Assembly (NCBI RefSeq): GCF_042660285.1 | Contig: NZ_JBHSTP010000001.1 | Coordinates: 248,001-312,000 of the forward strand | Length of the DNA: 64,000 nucleotides | From: Luethyella okanaganae | GTDB lineage: Bacteria > Actinomycetota > Actinomycetes > Actinomycetales > Microbacteriaceae | Reading direction: 5' to 3' | Part shown: positions 41,801-48,644 of the stretch, in pieces | Layout: each line of letters begins with the position of its first letter | How positions within the stretch are numbered: position 1 is the stretch's first letter | Made by a program: the position numbers and the translations under genes | The notes under the pieces: model-generated | Database searches by the model: none | What the model was told of the DNA's origin: nothing | What the model saw: only the letters and a program-made list of their open reading frames with translations

Positions 41801-43544
41801 CGCGAGGTCAACGGGTGATGTCACGGTTCATGATGTTGTCGTGTCCGATGATCTGTCTGATGTTCTCGCTGACGCGACTCTTGATGAGGGCAGCATCGTC
41901 GCCTCTGCTGGGTCTTTTGTCTACGATGCTGGGACCAAGACGTTGACGTGGACGGTGGGGTCTCTTGCGGTTGCGGCGAACGCGACGCTCGACTATGCCG
42001 TTCGGGTGAAGCCGACCGCGTGGGATGTCGAGCTGGTCAATGCTGTCACCGGTAGCGGTGATGTTCCTCCTGAGCACTGCACAGTGGGGGCTCCGTGCAC
42101 GACGACGCATGAGACACCGCTGGAGCCGGCGACGTTGACTCTTGTCAAGAAGGTCGACAACACGCCCTTCGACGGGCTCGACCTGAACAGCAACGTGCCG
42201 GCCAAGGACGATGGCGGCGATTGGAGGCTGTCTGCTACCGGTGACGGTGGTGGATTCTCTGGGGTCGGTGGTTCCACCGGTATCGAGGGCGTCTCCGTCG
42301 CACCCGGTTCCTACACCCTTGAGGAGAGCCTCGCGAACGTCGGGAGCTCCTTCCTGAAGGACTTCTACAAGGCGAGTGCGTGGAGCTGCGACGGGGCGGT
42401 GCTCGACGGCGCGGTCGTCGCGGTCGCTCCCGGAGCCGATGTCACGTGCCAGATCACCAACACGGGTGAGACCGTCGACCTGAGACTGACGAAGGCTGAC
42501 GGCGGAGCCATCGATGGGAAGCCAGCGGTTCCGACCGATGTCGACTCCGGCTACGACTACACCTTCACGGTGGAGAACGTCGGGACGGTGGCGGCGCCGA
42601 ACGTGGTGGTGACCGACGCGATCCCGTCGACGATCGCCGTCGACGAGGGCAACTGGGTGCTTCCTGCGGGGTGGACGGCGCTTCTCACGGGTGCCGACGG
42701 CGACGGCTTCGGCGGGACGCTGACCCTCACGAAGACCGACGGGCCGTTGCCGCCGACCGGTGACACGCCTGTCGAGTTCAGGATCTCGGTGCATACCGCG
42801 ACCGAGCTGCCGCGCGAGGGCGGAGACCCACAGGGCAAGATCCTCGACATCGTCAACACGGCTGCCGTGACGAGCGGAGGGGTCGAGAAGACTCCTGAGG
42901 ACAACTCGTCGACGGTGAGGACACCGGTCAAGTCGATCGCGGTGCTCGCCAGTGCGATGTGCCGTGCGGATGCCCCGTGGCTGGGTTACTCGATCACGCC
43001 GTACAACACCGAGAACGTCGATCCGTTGACGATCGTGCTGATCTGGTGGACCCAGGCGGGCTACGACGGTCGCAACCCGTCGATCTCCGCCTCCGACTCG
43101 GCCGCGATCCTCGCGGACGGTGCGAAGCAGGTCGACACGATCACGATCCCGGCCGGTTGGACGCCGGGGCAGACGATCACGGGCGAGATCCTCTGGCCGG
43201 GTGCGGCCGTGGATGCGAACGGGAACGGCATCGCGTGGCCGGGCTGGCGGCAGCTGCCGACCGGGCAATGGGTGCTCGATCCGAGCTCGCCGTTCTCTGA
43301 GCTGCGCGAGCAGTCGGTCACCGAGTTTCGGATGAACCCGACGACTGCCGGTACGACGGTCTACCCGCCGGTCGGTCCGAACTGCAATCCGGGGCCAACG
43401 CAGCCGTCGATGCCGACGTCATCGACGCCGCTCGCGGTGACCGGATTCGACGGAGTCCAGCCCTTTGCAGTCGGCATCCTGCTGCTGGGACTCGGCGCGG
43501 TCATCTTGATCGCGGTCCGTCGCCGATGGGGTGGCAAGGCCTAG
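35832..43544 (+). CDS. Giant LAxTG-anchored surface protein with DUF5979-like repeats
   Basis: 2570 residues. It has an Arg-rich n-region (RFRLRRQRRRLQTLKKAL) and signal core (LGVSALLISAVTVTGMAIF). An N-terminal domain (about 63-290) contains VGRITHYNNPISYDG, resembling the THxN/choice-of-anchor K type. Two prealbumin-like domains are followed by 13 DUF5979-like repeats of 95-115 residues (37378-41712), each beginning GxxxxxKxVxG, with two Cys, a Glu after the second Cys (CTVxE) and a closing TN. A DUF11-like segment with different codon use comes next, then the C-terminal module shared with giant protein 1, LAVTGF, a membrane span and RRRW. It is probably a cell-wall-anchored stalk or adhesin. 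It is a tandem paralogue in architecture and shares its leader type with giant gene 1. Confidence 0.85.
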   Translation: MLTRNIFSDAADPASGRFRLRRQRRRLQTLKKALSLGVSALLISAVTVTGMAIFSPTASAEAVTLGTVDSRVSDHVGGTNASGTDAGTTNGYCIRYGPPTGSSNTGPSDWQPGGSEARTAHGRNSSTCPSNLDVNTQSAVGVQAVSGSLNPASGVAFNVGRITHYNNPISYDGSNNYFKGKLSFRLNGVSGAPTFDYDWWMWETPNYSDSCPAGLWLGNGNCQDQVKFLNQVADQNITVGGLDYKLVVLGFVQVPNGTACPADPGAASVINNWLTNERGQTQACLYAKLSQVRSLTVVKAVAGVDAPSQSFAFATTSNLAGSLWSAPNFTVTPPATPSVTRPVVSGETVTVTEQPVSPANPKWALTGLVCKDGANQDVSGVTYDVANRTISLSDIPEATSAAAKAITCTITNTYTGSAKLTLKKTVSGGSAAAAEWTLNAVGPATLTGSSPVSKASLPTGQYTLGESGGPAGYQQQGNWVCTNSGTGGNPSMSAGEKVTLVDGADVTCTVNNRFQTGTLKVVKQIHDPVSGYNGGNGKTFTVSYNCGAGFSAIGQSVSVDTPLVVTGIPTGRSCTVGETAPSGGLVNGSFAWETPTVTGPVTIADGQTATITVTNTVRQDTGGFTVSKAVKGPDGTAAGYTGGPSRPFTVNYVCTIGGERVASGSFVVSTGTPGGPSQAIPRTAFCSLTEEPLATQPGDFADGSYSWTDGTFVPSAITIGASSQSSVLTNTFTRDFGSLTIKKVVRGDGYVGSGEPFSVTYDCGAGDVAVALAAGGSTTITGLPANAICSLSEAAPDESLLDVAHDWGTPSWVGTSQSGQVTIAADSTKTVTVTNPTVEVFGTVSVVKVVSPVDGLAPGTTFAVIVDCGPAGSFPFTLTNGGPAGVTDSVPVGTRCTVSETAPSGGLVDASYGWGPTPAPQQVVVAASGQVVPVTVTNTIVRQYGTLSVIKTLSGPDVYTGGDFTGTWSCTDGSSGVWSIAAGGTEQVGSGILRGSTCTVTENQLTGQPNADDSSYVWGGVVYDPSGAQVVLSNAAPDGSVTVQNSITRLTGSFGITKTVKGDGATADPFTFSWKCTLPDKTTVSGELEVLPGGSTNGPSALPAGSLCTVQELGNPEPQPGHSWDALTLSTTAGGTQDGRSIKFTVPAPQNGAPVTVGVQATNTISPKFGHVTLVKKIGGAGGFVGGPDFAFTASVRCGTAIYPVTFTTEGSEPLELPLGSECTIDESTPSGGLKDASYNWTGPESYSPGKALTITEANQQLVVTITNPTERVYGSVTIDKTLTGPQGVVSPGRSFTGKWSCTYGDDTVAEGDWAVLAGDGPVQLSDHVLVTADCSATEDSLAVPSDDPSYVWDAPRITGGTVGVGEPAALTVANAFHRETGTIEVSKTVTGATAGYTGGSEKNFEVNADCSVAGVAGHLLLTASVADGGTTVLPQEIPLGWTCAISETTPTQGQLQDTSYGWGDVTVSPASATITQAGQKVAVAVKNPIERRTGTFDIAKVVRGPVGVDLSGVITNGPGYSGTWVCTHPGDPDQTGTWSVSSKLGGGATLTGDPAVLLNSDCSVDLEDSPDSGDLVNGSWAWGMPDYGQHVTVLTADDAPVVTVTNSVHRLWGALQLTKTTTDPDRGVKDGETVSGTWYCALGDDEWNGRWEVPATGGTVTLFTASDRIPATADCYTAENSLSDSSLKDVSFTWAAPSYGPNVTLIDGRTQTLTVANTVERVRTSVDIDKLITGGAPVAGTSEFGGTLSCTYGAEAPVLYPWTATRDSIATVGGILAGSVCVAVETAPATTPVPADPSYQWVPPVTYTGNPAIAPGTGGTVPTISVINDTVRITGSFGITKAVLGNPEGVDPGAEYGFDWSCDVPGTADPVTGVASIKDGETWLLPADQELPVGTECDVTERLPMPTPIDDAFSWTGLAYTVNNASEVSSSGRTVSFTIPISGNAPAAVQVVASNTLTRSFGAFDIVKSSDPVSGSVVQPGTDIAYRVTARSTGDVTVHDVVVSDDLSDVLADATLDEGSIVASAGSFVYDAGTKTLTWTVGSLAVAANATLDYAVRVKPTAWDVELVNAVTGSGDVPPEHCTVGAPCTTTHETPLEPATLTLVKKVDNTPFDGLDLNSNVPAKDDGGDWRLSATGDGGGFSGVGGSTGIEGVSVAPGSYTLEESLANVGSSFLKDFYKASAWSCDGAVLDGAVVAVAPGADVTCQITNTGETVDLRLTKADGGAIDGKPAVPTDVDSGYDYTFTVENVGTVAAPNVVVTDAIPSTIAVDEGNWVLPAGWTALLTGADGDGFGGTLTLTKTDGPLPPTGDTPVEFRISVHTATELPREGGDPQGKILDIVNTAAVTSGGVEKTPEDNSSTVRTPVKSIAVLASAMCRADAPWLGYSITPYNTENVDPLTIVLIWWTQAGYDGRNPSISASDSAAILADGAKQVDTITIPAGWTPGQTITGEILWPGAAVDANGNGIAWPGWRQLPTGQWVLDPSSPFSELREQSVTEFRMNPTTAGTTVYPPVGPNCNPGPTQPSMPTSSTPLAVTGFDGVQPFAVGILLLGLGAVILIAVRRRWGGKA
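37378..41712 (+). repeat. Thirteen DUF5979-like tandem domains
   Basis: Unit starts such as GTLKVVKQIHDP, GGFTVSKAVKGP, GSLTIKKVVRGD, GTVSVVKVVSPV, GTLSVIKTLSGP and GSFGITKTVKGD recur about every 330 bases. Units 7 and 14 by order (GSFGITKTVKGD and GSFGITKAVLGN) are the closest pair and share long C-terminal hairpins, hinting at a higher-order repeat. Amino-acid similarity is modest between most units, so the array is old. Confidence 0.8.
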
Positions 43545-43572
43545 GCCGCCGCTCCTCGGGCTGAAAGCTGGT

Positions 43573-43601
43573 CTCCCGCCTGGACCCGAACCAGGCGGGA
43601 G
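43573..43601. terminator. Bidirectional hairpin between giant gene 2 and sdhB
   Basis: A perfect 11-bp stem CTCCCGCCTGG/CCAGGCGGGAG with a 7-base loop, 28 bases after the giant gene stop and in a convergent gap. It would serve both transcripts. Confidence 0.75.
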
Positions 43602-43656
43602 GCCGGTGTGAGCCATGGCGCCGGTCCGAATCGCGTCGACGATCGAGGCGGGAATT

Positions 43657-43690
43657 CGTCAACGATCTCTTGTCGTCAACGATCTCTTGT
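43657..43690. repeat. 17-bp tandem repeat, two full copies plus a partial third
   Basis: CGTCAACGATCTCTTGT occurs at 43657-43673 and 43674-43690, then a decayed CGTGAAC start. It lies about 85 bases beyond the sdhB stop. The function is unknown. Confidence 0.8.
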
Positions 43691-43773
43691 CGTGAACGGT
43701 TCTCGCCTGGGAGGATTGGCACGCTGACCCCGACCGGAGCCGGCGAGACACTGGGGCTGTGAACGTCTCGAGC

Positions 43774-44541
43774 CTACGGTTTGCCGCGCATGATGGCCTG
43801 CTTGACCTCTGCGATCGCCTGGGTCACCTGAATACCGCGTGGGCAGGCCTCCGAGCAGTTGAAGGTCGTGCGGCAGCGCCACACTCCCTCTTTGTCGTTG
43901 AGAATGTCGAGTCGCACCTTGGCCGCGTCATCGCGCGAGTCGAAGATGAAGCGGTGCGCGTTGACGATAGCGGCCGGGCCGAAATATTGGCCGTCCGTCC
44001 AGAACACCGGGCAGCTCGAGGTGCATGCCGCGCATAGAATGCACTTGGTGGTGTCGTCGAAACGCTCGCGCTGAACGACCGACTGAACGCGCTCCTTGCC
44101 GGCTTCTGGGACGCTGTCCGCGATGAGGAACGGCTGAACCTCACGGAATGACGCGAAGAACGGCTCCATGTCGACGACGAGGTCTTTCTCGAGCGGAAGC
44201 CCCTTGATCGCCTCGACGTAGATGGGCTTCGAGATGTCGAGATCCTTGATGAGAGTCTTGCAAGCCAGACGGTTGCGGCCATTGATGCGCATGGCATCCG
44301 AACCGCAGATGCCGTGCGCGCAGGAACGTCGGAACGTCAACGATCCGTCCTGTTCCCATTTGATCTTGTGCAGGGCGTCGAGGATGCGGTCCGTCGCGTA
44401 CATCTCGACGTCGAAGTCCTGCCAGCGCGGTTCGTCGTCGACCTCTGGGTCGAAGCGGCGGATGATGAGCGTGACGGTGAACGGCGTGATCGCCGGGTCC
44501 GCGTTGCCGGGTCGATCGGCCCCAATGGTCGCGGTGCTCAC
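43774..44541 (-). CDS. sdhB: Succinate dehydrogenase iron-sulfur subunit
   Basis: A 255-residue SdhB that passes electrons from FAD in SdhA to quinone. All cluster ligands are visible: the plant-type 2Fe-2S site (SCAHGICGSDAM ... NRLAC), the 4Fe-4S site (CILCAACTSSCPV) and the 3Fe-4S region (CRTTFNCSEACPRGI). The start is GTG 44541, two bases after the sdhA stop; the longer frame starting at 44595 would overlap sdhA. It is the last gene of sdhCDAB and is followed by a 17-bp repeat and a shared terminator. It acts at the inner face of the membrane in the TCA cycle and respiratory chain. Confidence 0.96.
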   Translation of the reverse strand: MSTATIGADRPGNADPAITPFTVTLIIRRFDPEVDDEPRWQDFDVEMYATDRILDALHKIKWEQDGSLTFRRSCAHGICGSDAMRINGRNRLACKTLIKDLDISKPIYVEAIKGLPLEKDLVVDMEPFFASFREVQPFLIADSVPEAGKERVQSVVQRERFDDTTKCILCAACTSSCPVFWTDGQYFGPAAIVNAHRFIFDSRDDAAKVRLDILNDKEGVWRCRTTFNCSEACPRGIQVTQAIAEVKQAIMRGKP

Positions 44542-44543
44542 CG

Positions 44544-46379
44544 TCAGTACTTCCTCTCCATCGGCTGGTAATTCGTCACGACGACCGGTTTCCACTCAAG
44601 GCGGATGTGGTCCTCAGCCTTCGAGGAGTGCGGGTCGCCCGACAGGTACGCCATGGTGTGCTTCATCAGGTTCTCGTCATCGCGCTTCGGGTAGTCGTCG
44701 CGCATGTGCGCGCCGCGACTCTCCTTGCGGTTGCGAGCCGAGTACACCACGACCTCGGCGAGGTCGAGCAGGAAGCCGAGCTCGACGGTTTCGAGCAGGT
44801 CGGTGTTGAAGCGCTTTCCCTTGTCCTGAACGGCGACGTTCCGGTAACGGTCCCGCAGGCCATGGATGATCTCGGTGACCTCGGCGAGCGACTCCTCGGT
44901 GCGGAACACCTGAGCGCAACGGTCCATCGAGTCCTGCAGTTCCTTGCGGATCGCGGCGACGCGCTCGGTGCCGGTGGAGTCGCGCAGCGTCTCGAGCAAA
45001 GTACGCACGGCGGCGGCCGGGTCATCCGGAAGCGGCGTGAACTCGGCGGTCTTGACGTATTCGACCGCGTTGCGACCGGCGCGCTTGCCGAAGACGTTGA
45101 TGTCGAGCAGCGAGTTTGTCCCCAGGCGGTTGGAACCGTGCACTGAGACGCACGCACACTCGCCGGCTGCGTAGAGCCCGGGTACGACGGTGTCGTTGTC
45201 GCTCAGCACCTCTGCGCTCGTGTTGGTGGGGATGCCGCCCATCGCGTAGTGCGCGGTCGGGAACACCGGAACGGGCTCCGTCACCGGGTCGACGCCGAGG
45301 TAGGTACGGGCGAATTCGGTGATGTCCGGCAGCTTGGTCTCGAGTACCTCGGCGCCGAGGTGGGTGCAGTCGAGGTAGACGTAGTCCTTGTGCGGTCCGG
45401 CCCCGCGGCCATCGAGCACTTCCTGCACCATGCAGCGGGCGACGATGTCACGCGGTGCGAGGTCCTTGATTGTCGGGGCGTAGCGCTCCATGAAACGCTC
45501 GCCGCTCGCATTGCGCAGGATCGCTCCCTCGCCGCGGGCGCCTTCGGTGAGCAGGATGCCGAGTCCCGCAAGGCCGGTCGGGTGGAACTGGAAGAACTCC
45601 ATGTCCTCGAGCGGGAGGCCTTTGCGCCAGACGATGCCGACACCGTCGCCGGTGAGGGTATGTGCGTTCGAGGTGGTCTTGTAGATCTTGCCGAAGCCGC
45701 CCGTCGCGAAGATCACGGCCTTGGCCTGGAAGACGTGCATCTCGCCAGAGGAGAGGTCGTAGGCGACCACCCCGGACGGCTTCTCGGTTCCGTCGACCTC
45801 CGTCATGACGAGGTCGAGCACGTAGTACTCGTTGAAGAAGTTGATGCCGTGCTTGACGCAGTTCTGGTAGAGCGTCTGGAGGATCATGTGGCCGGTGCGG
45901 TCTGCCGCGTAGCACGCGCGGCGGACGGGTGCCTTGCCGTGGTCGCGGGTGTGACCGCCGAAGCGGCGCTGATCGATCTTGCCCTCAGGGGTGCGGTTGA
46001 AGGGTAGACCCATGTTCTCGAGGTCGATGACGGCCTCGATCGCCTCTTTGGCGAGGATCTCGGCCGCATCCTGGTCGACGAGGTAGTCGCCGCCCTTGAC
46101 GGTGTCGAAGGTATGCCACTCCCAGCTGTCCTCCTCGACGTTCGCGAGGGCAGCGGCCATGCCACCCTGCGCCGCGCCCGTGTGGGAGCGAGTCGGATAG
46201 AGCTTCGAGATGACCGCTGTCTTGGCGTTCGGCCCGGCCTCGATGGCCGCGCGCATGCCGGCGCCGCCGGCGCCAACGATCACGATGTCGAACTGATGGT
46301 AGTGCACGCCGTCGACCACGGTGGACTGGGCCGCTTCACTGGACGGGGAGGACTGGTTCACAGGGGCATCCGTACTCAT
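44544..46379 (-). CDS. sdhA: Succinate dehydrogenase flavoprotein subunit
   Basis: A 611-residue catalytic subunit that oxidises succinate to fumarate. The FAD-binding motif (VIVGAGGAGMRAAIEAG), the covalent FAD-linking His (RSHTGAAQGGMAAAL), QFHPTGL and the active-site GEGAILRNASGERFMERY block with ARCMVQEV are all in place. I start it at ATG 46379; the open frame is longer but would overlap sdhD. It belongs to the sdhCDAB operon with 17 bases to sdhD and 2 to sdhB. Confidence 0.97.
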   Translation of the reverse strand: MSTDAPVNQSSPSSEAAQSTVVDGVHYHQFDIVIVGAGGAGMRAAIEAGPNAKTAVISKLYPTRSHTGAAQGGMAAALANVEEDSWEWHTFDTVKGGDYLVDQDAAEILAKEAIEAVIDLENMGLPFNRTPEGKIDQRRFGGHTRDHGKAPVRRACYAADRTGHMILQTLYQNCVKHGINFFNEYYVLDLVMTEVDGTEKPSGVVAYDLSSGEMHVFQAKAVIFATGGFGKIYKTTSNAHTLTGDGVGIVWRKGLPLEDMEFFQFHPTGLAGLGILLTEGARGEGAILRNASGERFMERYAPTIKDLAPRDIVARCMVQEVLDGRGAGPHKDYVYLDCTHLGAEVLETKLPDITEFARTYLGVDPVTEPVPVFPTAHYAMGGIPTNTSAEVLSDNDTVVPGLYAAGECACVSVHGSNRLGTNSLLDINVFGKRAGRNAVEYVKTAEFTPLPDDPAAAVRTLLETLRDSTGTERVAAIRKELQDSMDRCAQVFRTEESLAEVTEIIHGLRDRYRNVAVQDKGKRFNTDLLETVELGFLLDLAEVVVYSARNRKESRGAHMRDDYPKRDDENLMKHTMAYLSGDPHSSKAEDHIRLEWKPVVVTNYQPMERKY

Positions 46380-46396
46380 CGCAGAAACTGTCTCTC

Positions 46397-46846
46397 CTAG
46401 CTGACCGGGCAGAATGACGGCAGCAGCTCGGCGGGCTGGGCGGGCGGGCAGGGATCGAAGGTGAAGACGACGAGGGTGCCGAGCACGATGAGCACGACGA
46501 CGGCGCCCAGCATGGCCGACTTCAGGATGCCGCGGCTGATCGCCTGGGTCGCGTAGTCGTTGATCAGGGTGCGCATGCCGTTGCCGCCATGGATCAAGGC
46601 GAGCCAGAGCATCAGCACGTCCCACCACTGCCAGAACGGATTGGACAGCTTGCCGCCGACGAAGGCGAAGTCGATCGCGCTCACCCCGTTGCCGACCATG
46701 AGGTTGAAGAAGAGGTGACCGAAGATGAGCACCACCAGCACAACGCCGGAGGCGCGCATGTAGATCCAGCCCCATTTCTCCCAGTTGACGCCGCGTTTGC
46801 CGACCGGGCGGAGCGGGCTGCGGGGAGCTTCGATGGTCGTCGTCAT
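46397..46846 (-). CDS. sdhD: Succinate dehydrogenase membrane anchor subunit
   Basis: A 149-residue membrane anchor with three hydrophobic segments: MRASGVVLVVLIFGHLFFNL, WDVLMLWLALIHGGNGMRTL and LGAVVVLIVLGTLVVF. His residues in the first and second helices (FGHLFF, LIHGGNG) are the likely haem/quinone-site residues of the family. The Shine-Dalgarno GGGGAG precedes the ATG. It partners with SdhC to hold SdhAB to the membrane. The Cys-containing tail after the last helix (DPCPPAQPAELLPSFCPVS) is unusual and may lie outside the cell. Confidence 0.93.
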   Translation of the reverse strand: MTTTIEAPRSPLRPVGKRGVNWEKWGWIYMRASGVVLVVLIFGHLFFNLMVGNGVSAIDFAFVGGKLSNPFWQWWDVLMLWLALIHGGNGMRTLINDYATQAISRGILKSAMLGAVVVLIVLGTLVVFTFDPCPPAQPAELLPSFCPVS

Positions 46847-46859
46847 TGTTCTCCCCTTT

Positions 46860-47282
46860 CTAGTGGCCGAAGACGTTGATCAGGTGGCGCGGCGTGAAGG
46901 CCAGCATCGTGATCACCCAGAGTGCGACGACGATGTAGAACATGAGCTTCTGGTGCCTCGTGCCGCCAGACCAGAAGTCGATGAGGATGATGCGCAGACC
47001 GTTGAATGCGTGAAACACGATGGCTCCGACGAGCGCGACCTCACCGAGGCCCATGATGGGAGTCTGGTAGGTCCCGATCACCGCGTTGTAGGCCTCCGGG
47101 CTGATTCGCACGAGCGCGGTGTCCAGAACGTGCACGAGCAGGAAGAAGAAGATCGCCACCCCGGTGATGCGATGAAGCACCCACGACCACATGCCTTCGC
47201 CCCCCCGATAGAGGGTTCCGGCGGGCCGGCGCGAGACGCGCTTCTTGTCTGCTGTCAGGGTTCCCGCCGTCTGCTGTGGCAT
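46860..47282 (-). CDS. sdhC: Succinate dehydrogenase cytochrome b subunit
   Basis: A 140-residue anchor with three hydrophobic segments. The family motif is RRPAGTLYRGGEGMWSWVLH followed by RITGVAIFFFLLVHVLDTAL, and HAFNGLRIILIDFW in the second helix supplies the haem His. I choose ATG 47282, with GGAGGG six bases upstream, over the in-frame TTG two codons earlier. It is the first gene of sdhCDAB. The leader contains hairpin GGCCTC-GTCCGA-GAGGCC (47308-47325) and lies behind the palindrome at 47384-47397. Confidence 0.94.
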   Translation of the reverse strand: MPQQTAGTLTADKKRVSRRPAGTLYRGGEGMWSWVLHRITGVAIFFFLLVHVLDTALVRISPEAYNAVIGTYQTPIMGLGEVALVGAIVFHAFNGLRIILIDFWSGGTRHQKLMFYIVVALWVITMLAFTPRHLINVFGH

Positions 47283-47383
47283 GAACAACCCTCCCTGGCT
47301 GAGTAAAGGCCTCGTCCGAGAGGCCGCTATCGCTCGACGAGCATGTGAGGCAAGTCTATTCCTCCCGTGGAGCGAATTTCCGG

Positions 47384-47397
47384 TTAGGCATGCCTAA
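47384..47397. promoter_or_regulatory. DtxR/IdeR-like palindrome TTAGGCATGCCTAA upstream of sdhCDAB
   Basis: A perfect 14-bp palindrome whose half site TTAGGCA resembles the TTAGG half of DtxR/IdeR/MntR-family boxes. A possible -10 (TAGACT on the minus strand, 47353-47358) would put this site just upstream of the -35 position of the sdhC promoter. The other neighbour is the 3' end of the glycosyltransferase gene, so sdh is the only sensible target. Confidence 0.6.
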
Positions 47398-47423
47398 GCA
47401 CGACGGGCCCGGTCGACATGACC

Positions 47424-48578
47424 TCAGCGCTGCATCGAGAGAGGCACCGCAGTGGTCGCGCGGACTGCGGCGCGTTCGTCGATCACGAGCTGGTAGTAGT
47501 CGAGCAGCTGCTCGCACACGCTCTCCCAGGAGCGGCTCAGCACGGCCCGCCTGCCAGCCTCGCCCATCCGGTGGCGCAGGGGAGCGTCGTATACGAGCCG
47601 CTCGACGCTCGCACGCAGCTCGCGCTCATCGTCCGGTTCGAAGAGAAAGCCGTTCTCGCCGTGCGCGACGAGATCGATCGGCCCGCCAGCGCGCGGCGCG
47701 ACGACTGGGAGTCCGCTCGCATGTGCCTCCTGCAGGGTCTGGCCGAAGGTCTCCTCGGTTCCGGCGTGCACGAAGACATCGAAGCTCGCGTAGGCGGCGG
47801 CGAGCTGTGGACCGCTCAACCGGCCCAGGTAGGTCACGGGCATCCCGGACAGCTCCCGCTCGACGTTCTCGCGCGACGGACCGTCGCCGACGATGGCGAG
47901 CCGGATGCCGCGGGTGCCGCGCAAAGCGCGAAACCGTTCGACCTGTTTCTCGGGGGCCAGGCGTCCGACGTAGCCGACGACGGTCTCGCCCTCCGGCGCG
48001 AGCTGGTCGCGCAACGCGATGACGGCGGCATCCGTGCGGCGGTTCGGATGGTAGCCGGTGAGGTCGACCCCTCGTCCCCAGAACGCAAGGCGGCGCAGCC
48101 CGACGCGGCGCAGATCGAGCATCGATGCCGTCGACGGTGCGAGAGTGAGGTCAGAGCCCTCGTGCACCCAGCGCACGTAACGCCAGGCGGCCTTGGCGGC
48201 CCTACCGAGCCGGTTGCGGCGCGCGTAGCCAGCCACGTCCGTCTGGAAGATCGAGACCGAGGGGATGTCGAGGCGGTTGGCGGCCGCGATTCCCTGCGCT
48301 CCCAGCAGGAACGGAGACGCGGCGTGCAGAACATGCGGCCGAAAGTCCGAGAGCACTCGTTGCACCTGCGGGCTCGGCAGCCCGACCGGGAACTGGCGGT
48401 AGGCCATCACCGGAACCGTGTGCACAGGGAATCCCGCGTATTCGGCCGGTGCCCCCGCCGGTGCGATCACGACCGCGTCGTGACCCACGCTCCTGAGGTG
48501 GTCCAGCACCTTGCACACACTCGTCGTGACTCCGCTGACGGTGGGCAGAAAGCTCTCGCTGATGACCGCGACCCTCAT
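47424..48578 (-). CDS. Glycosyltransferase family 4, mannosyltransferase-like
   Basis: A 384-residue GT-B enzyme starting at ATG 48578 (MRVAVISESFLPTVSGVTTS), the standard GT4 opening. The N-terminal domain has GLPSPQVQRVLSDFRPHVLH, and the C-terminal donor domain has VGYVGRLAPEKQVERF and the EX7E-type motif in HAGTEETFGQTLQEAHASGLP. The closest remembered relatives are GDP-mannose-dependent alpha-mannosyltransferases of glycolipid/lipomannan synthesis (MgtA/PimB class). It is divergent from a mannose-1-phosphate guanylyltransferase gene, which supports a GDP-mannose donor. The start has TAGCCT seven bases upstream and is probably leaderless. Confidence 0.88.
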   Translation of the reverse strand: MRVAVISESFLPTVSGVTTSVCKVLDHLRSVGHDAVVIAPAGAPAEYAGFPVHTVPVMAYRQFPVGLPSPQVQRVLSDFRPHVLHAASPFLLGAQGIAAANRLDIPSVSIFQTDVAGYARRNRLGRAAKAAWRYVRWVHEGSDLTLAPSTASMLDLRRVGLRRLAFWGRGVDLTGYHPNRRTDAAVIALRDQLAPEGETVVGYVGRLAPEKQVERFRALRGTRGIRLAIVGDGPSRENVERELSGMPVTYLGRLSGPQLAAAYASFDVFVHAGTEETFGQTLQEAHASGLPVVAPRAGGPIDLVAHGENGFLFEPDDERELRASVERLVYDAPLRHRMGEAGRRAVLSRSWESVCEQLLDYYQLVIDERAAVRATTAVPLSMQR

Positions 48579-48585
48579 GTCTGCA

Positions 48586-48591
48586 AGGCTA
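48586..48591 (-). promoter_or_regulatory. -10 hexamer TAGCCT for the glycosyltransferase gene (leaderless)
   Basis: TAGCCT on the minus strand, seven bases before the ATG at 48578. It is part of a 78-base divergent promoter region. Confidence 0.5.
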
Positions 48592-48644
48592 GGCGGGGCG
48601 TCTTGCGGTGGCATGAATGCCCGGTGAACACCTGACGCCACCGG

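Noticed and set aside
28922..43544. CRISPR array or phage tail fibre origin for the repeats
   Set aside because: The repeats are coding, of about 300 bases and divergent, with signal peptides and wall-anchor signals. No cas or phage genes are present.
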